The notes under the pieces: model-generated | Told to the model about the DNA's origin: nothing | The model's database searches: none | Seen by the model: only the letters and a program-made list of their open reading frames with translations | Assembly: GCA_001464735.1 (NCBI GenBank) | Contig: LNDU01000039.1 | Coordinates: 62,001-126,000 of the forward strand | Direction: 5' to 3' | DNA length: 64,000 nt | Source of the DNA: Nitrospira sp. Ga0074138 | GTDB taxonomy: Bacteria > Nitrospirota > Nitrospiria > Nitrospirales > Nitrospiraceae | Part shown: positions 63,256-64,000 of the stretch, piece after piece | Layout of the letters: each line of letters starts with the position of its first letter | How positions within the stretch are numbered: the stretch's first letter is position 1 | Translations under genes and position numbers: made by a program

Positions 63256-63372
63256 TGGAGTGGAGCGGCGGCGTTCGGCCCGGTCTTGTGTTGGGTGGAG
63301 AGCCAGCGTAAGTTGTATCGGTAGCAGACGACGGGCAAGGGAGTCGGCTGTGTTGCGCAGCGAGAGAGGACG

Positions 63373-64000
63373 ATGGCAGCGAACCAACCTGTGAGCGTGT
63401 CTTCCGTTCCATGTAACCTTTGTGGTGGCACCCAGGTGTCGACTCTGTCGAACAAAAGTCGAAGTGGGAAGCCATTGCGGACGGTCATTTGTCAAGCGTG
63501 CGGGCTTGTGTGGTCGGACCCACGCCCTCATGACGCCAGGCAGTTTTATGAGGAGGAGTACCGCCTCTCCTACAAACACACCTACCGCCCGAAGCCCAAA
63601 CACGTCTTACGCGCGGGCCATGTGGCCTTGTCACGATTCGAAAAGATCGAGCCGTTGCTGTCGAGTCGGAAAGCTGTTCTCGATGTTGGTACCGGCGGAG
63701 GAGAGTTCGCCTATCTGCTTCAATCGTTGGGGCATGGCGTGAGCGGGATTGAACCGAATAGAGGGTATGCCGACTATTCCATACAGGAATATGGGCTCAC
63801 GGTTCAGGTCGGGTTCGTGCAAGATGCGGTGTTTCCACCCGAATCGTTTGATGTAGTGACGATCTGGCATGTACTCGAACATACGGAAGATCCGGGTTTC
63901 ATTCTAGCCCTGCTCCGATCCTGGCTGAAACCGGACGGCACGCTTGTTGTGGAGGTTCCCAATGTCGAGGCAACCTGTCAGGCTCCCAGCAGCACATTCC
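63373..64000 (+). CDS. SAM-dependent methyltransferase with N-terminal zinc ribbon, 3'-truncated by window edge
   Basis: The frame is open from ATG 63373 to the end of the window. PCNLCGG and CQACG are two CxxC knuckles of a zinc ribbon. The Class I methyltransferase core has VLDVGTGGGEFAYLLQ (SAM motif I), GIEPNRGYADY and DVVTIWHVLEHTEDP. Such proteins are common in LPS and capsule clusters. The target is unknown, and the C-terminus is beyond the window. Confidence 0.88.
   Translation, partial: MAANQPVSVSSVPCNLCGGTQVSTLSNKSRSGKPLRTVICQACGLVWSDPRPHDARQFYEEEYRLSYKHTYRPKPKHVLRAGHVALSRFEKIEPLLSSRKAVLDVGTGGGEFAYLLQSLGHGVSGIEPNRGYADYSIQEYGLTVQVGFVQDAVFPPESFDVVTIWHVLEHTEDPGFILALLRSWLKPDGTLVVEVPNVEATCQAPSSTF

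Noticed and set aside
1..64000. CRISPR array or prophage
   Set aside because: No regularly spaced repeats and no phage structural genes were seen.

Overview
The window reads as a chromosomal segment of a Gram-negative bacterium of the Nitrospira type. Four things point there: a five-subunit 2-oxoacid:ferredoxin oxidoreductase of the kind used in the reductive TCA cycle, proteasome genes in a cell that also makes lipid A, BamA and heptosylated LPS core, a UBact-like modifier gene, and evenly GC-rich codon use. The assignment is an inference, since there is no rRNA in the window.

Region 1 (1-6.1 kb) is a proteasome and protein-tagging cluster, probably one operon: ring ATPase (5' end cut by the window edge), Dop-like enzyme, a 64-residue Pup-like modifier of the UBact type ending Gly-Glu, 20S beta, 20S alpha and a PafA-like ligase. 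Region 2 (29.9-36.2 kb) is a second full set (ATPase, Dop, beta, alpha, PafA) with its own good promoter. Its proteins look like the classical actinobacterial Pup-proteasome, but I find no modifier gene in it. Two complete machines within 30 kb with a single visible modifier is the main finding. The two sets differ in the ATPase C-terminus (region 2 ends in a Mpa-like GHYL tail, region 1 in NQII), in the alpha-subunit N-terminus and in the ligase/Dop pair.

Between the two clusters lie a membrane protein and a YheT-type hydrolase, tRNA-Asn, the oxidoreductase operon on the minus strand (8.0-12.3 kb), a TPR protein, YciI and DUF2203 proteins, a decayed transposase, a glycine-rich RRM protein, uvrB, and a conserved housekeeping run: ffh-rpsP-rimM-trmD-rplS-rnhB-yraN, then ftsE-ftsX-envC-like-ctpA. 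The thiamine genes thiS-thiG-thiE come just before region 2.

After region 2 come an M23 peptidase gene that overlaps pafA, a small membrane protein, a minus-strand SGNH-PAS fusion, about 860 bases of gene-poor sequence with a tRNA-like 3' fragment, and a minus-strand block (two small proteins, HD phosphohydrolase, DUF2062, thiL, lon, galU).

From 48.6 kb to the end is an outer-membrane biogenesis block on the plus strand: bamA, two Skp/OmpH-like chaperones, fabZ, lpxA, lpxI, a Gfo/Idh/MocA oxidoreductase, lpxB, msbA, a DUF374 acyltransferase-like gene with a frameshift at an A9 tract, waaA, lpxK, a waaF-gmhB fusion and the start of a methyltransferase. It covers much of lipid A and inner-core assembly, but lpxD is absent from its usual place. 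Coordinates of starts were refined by eye from Shine-Dalgarno sequences and family N-termini and are tentative where stated.
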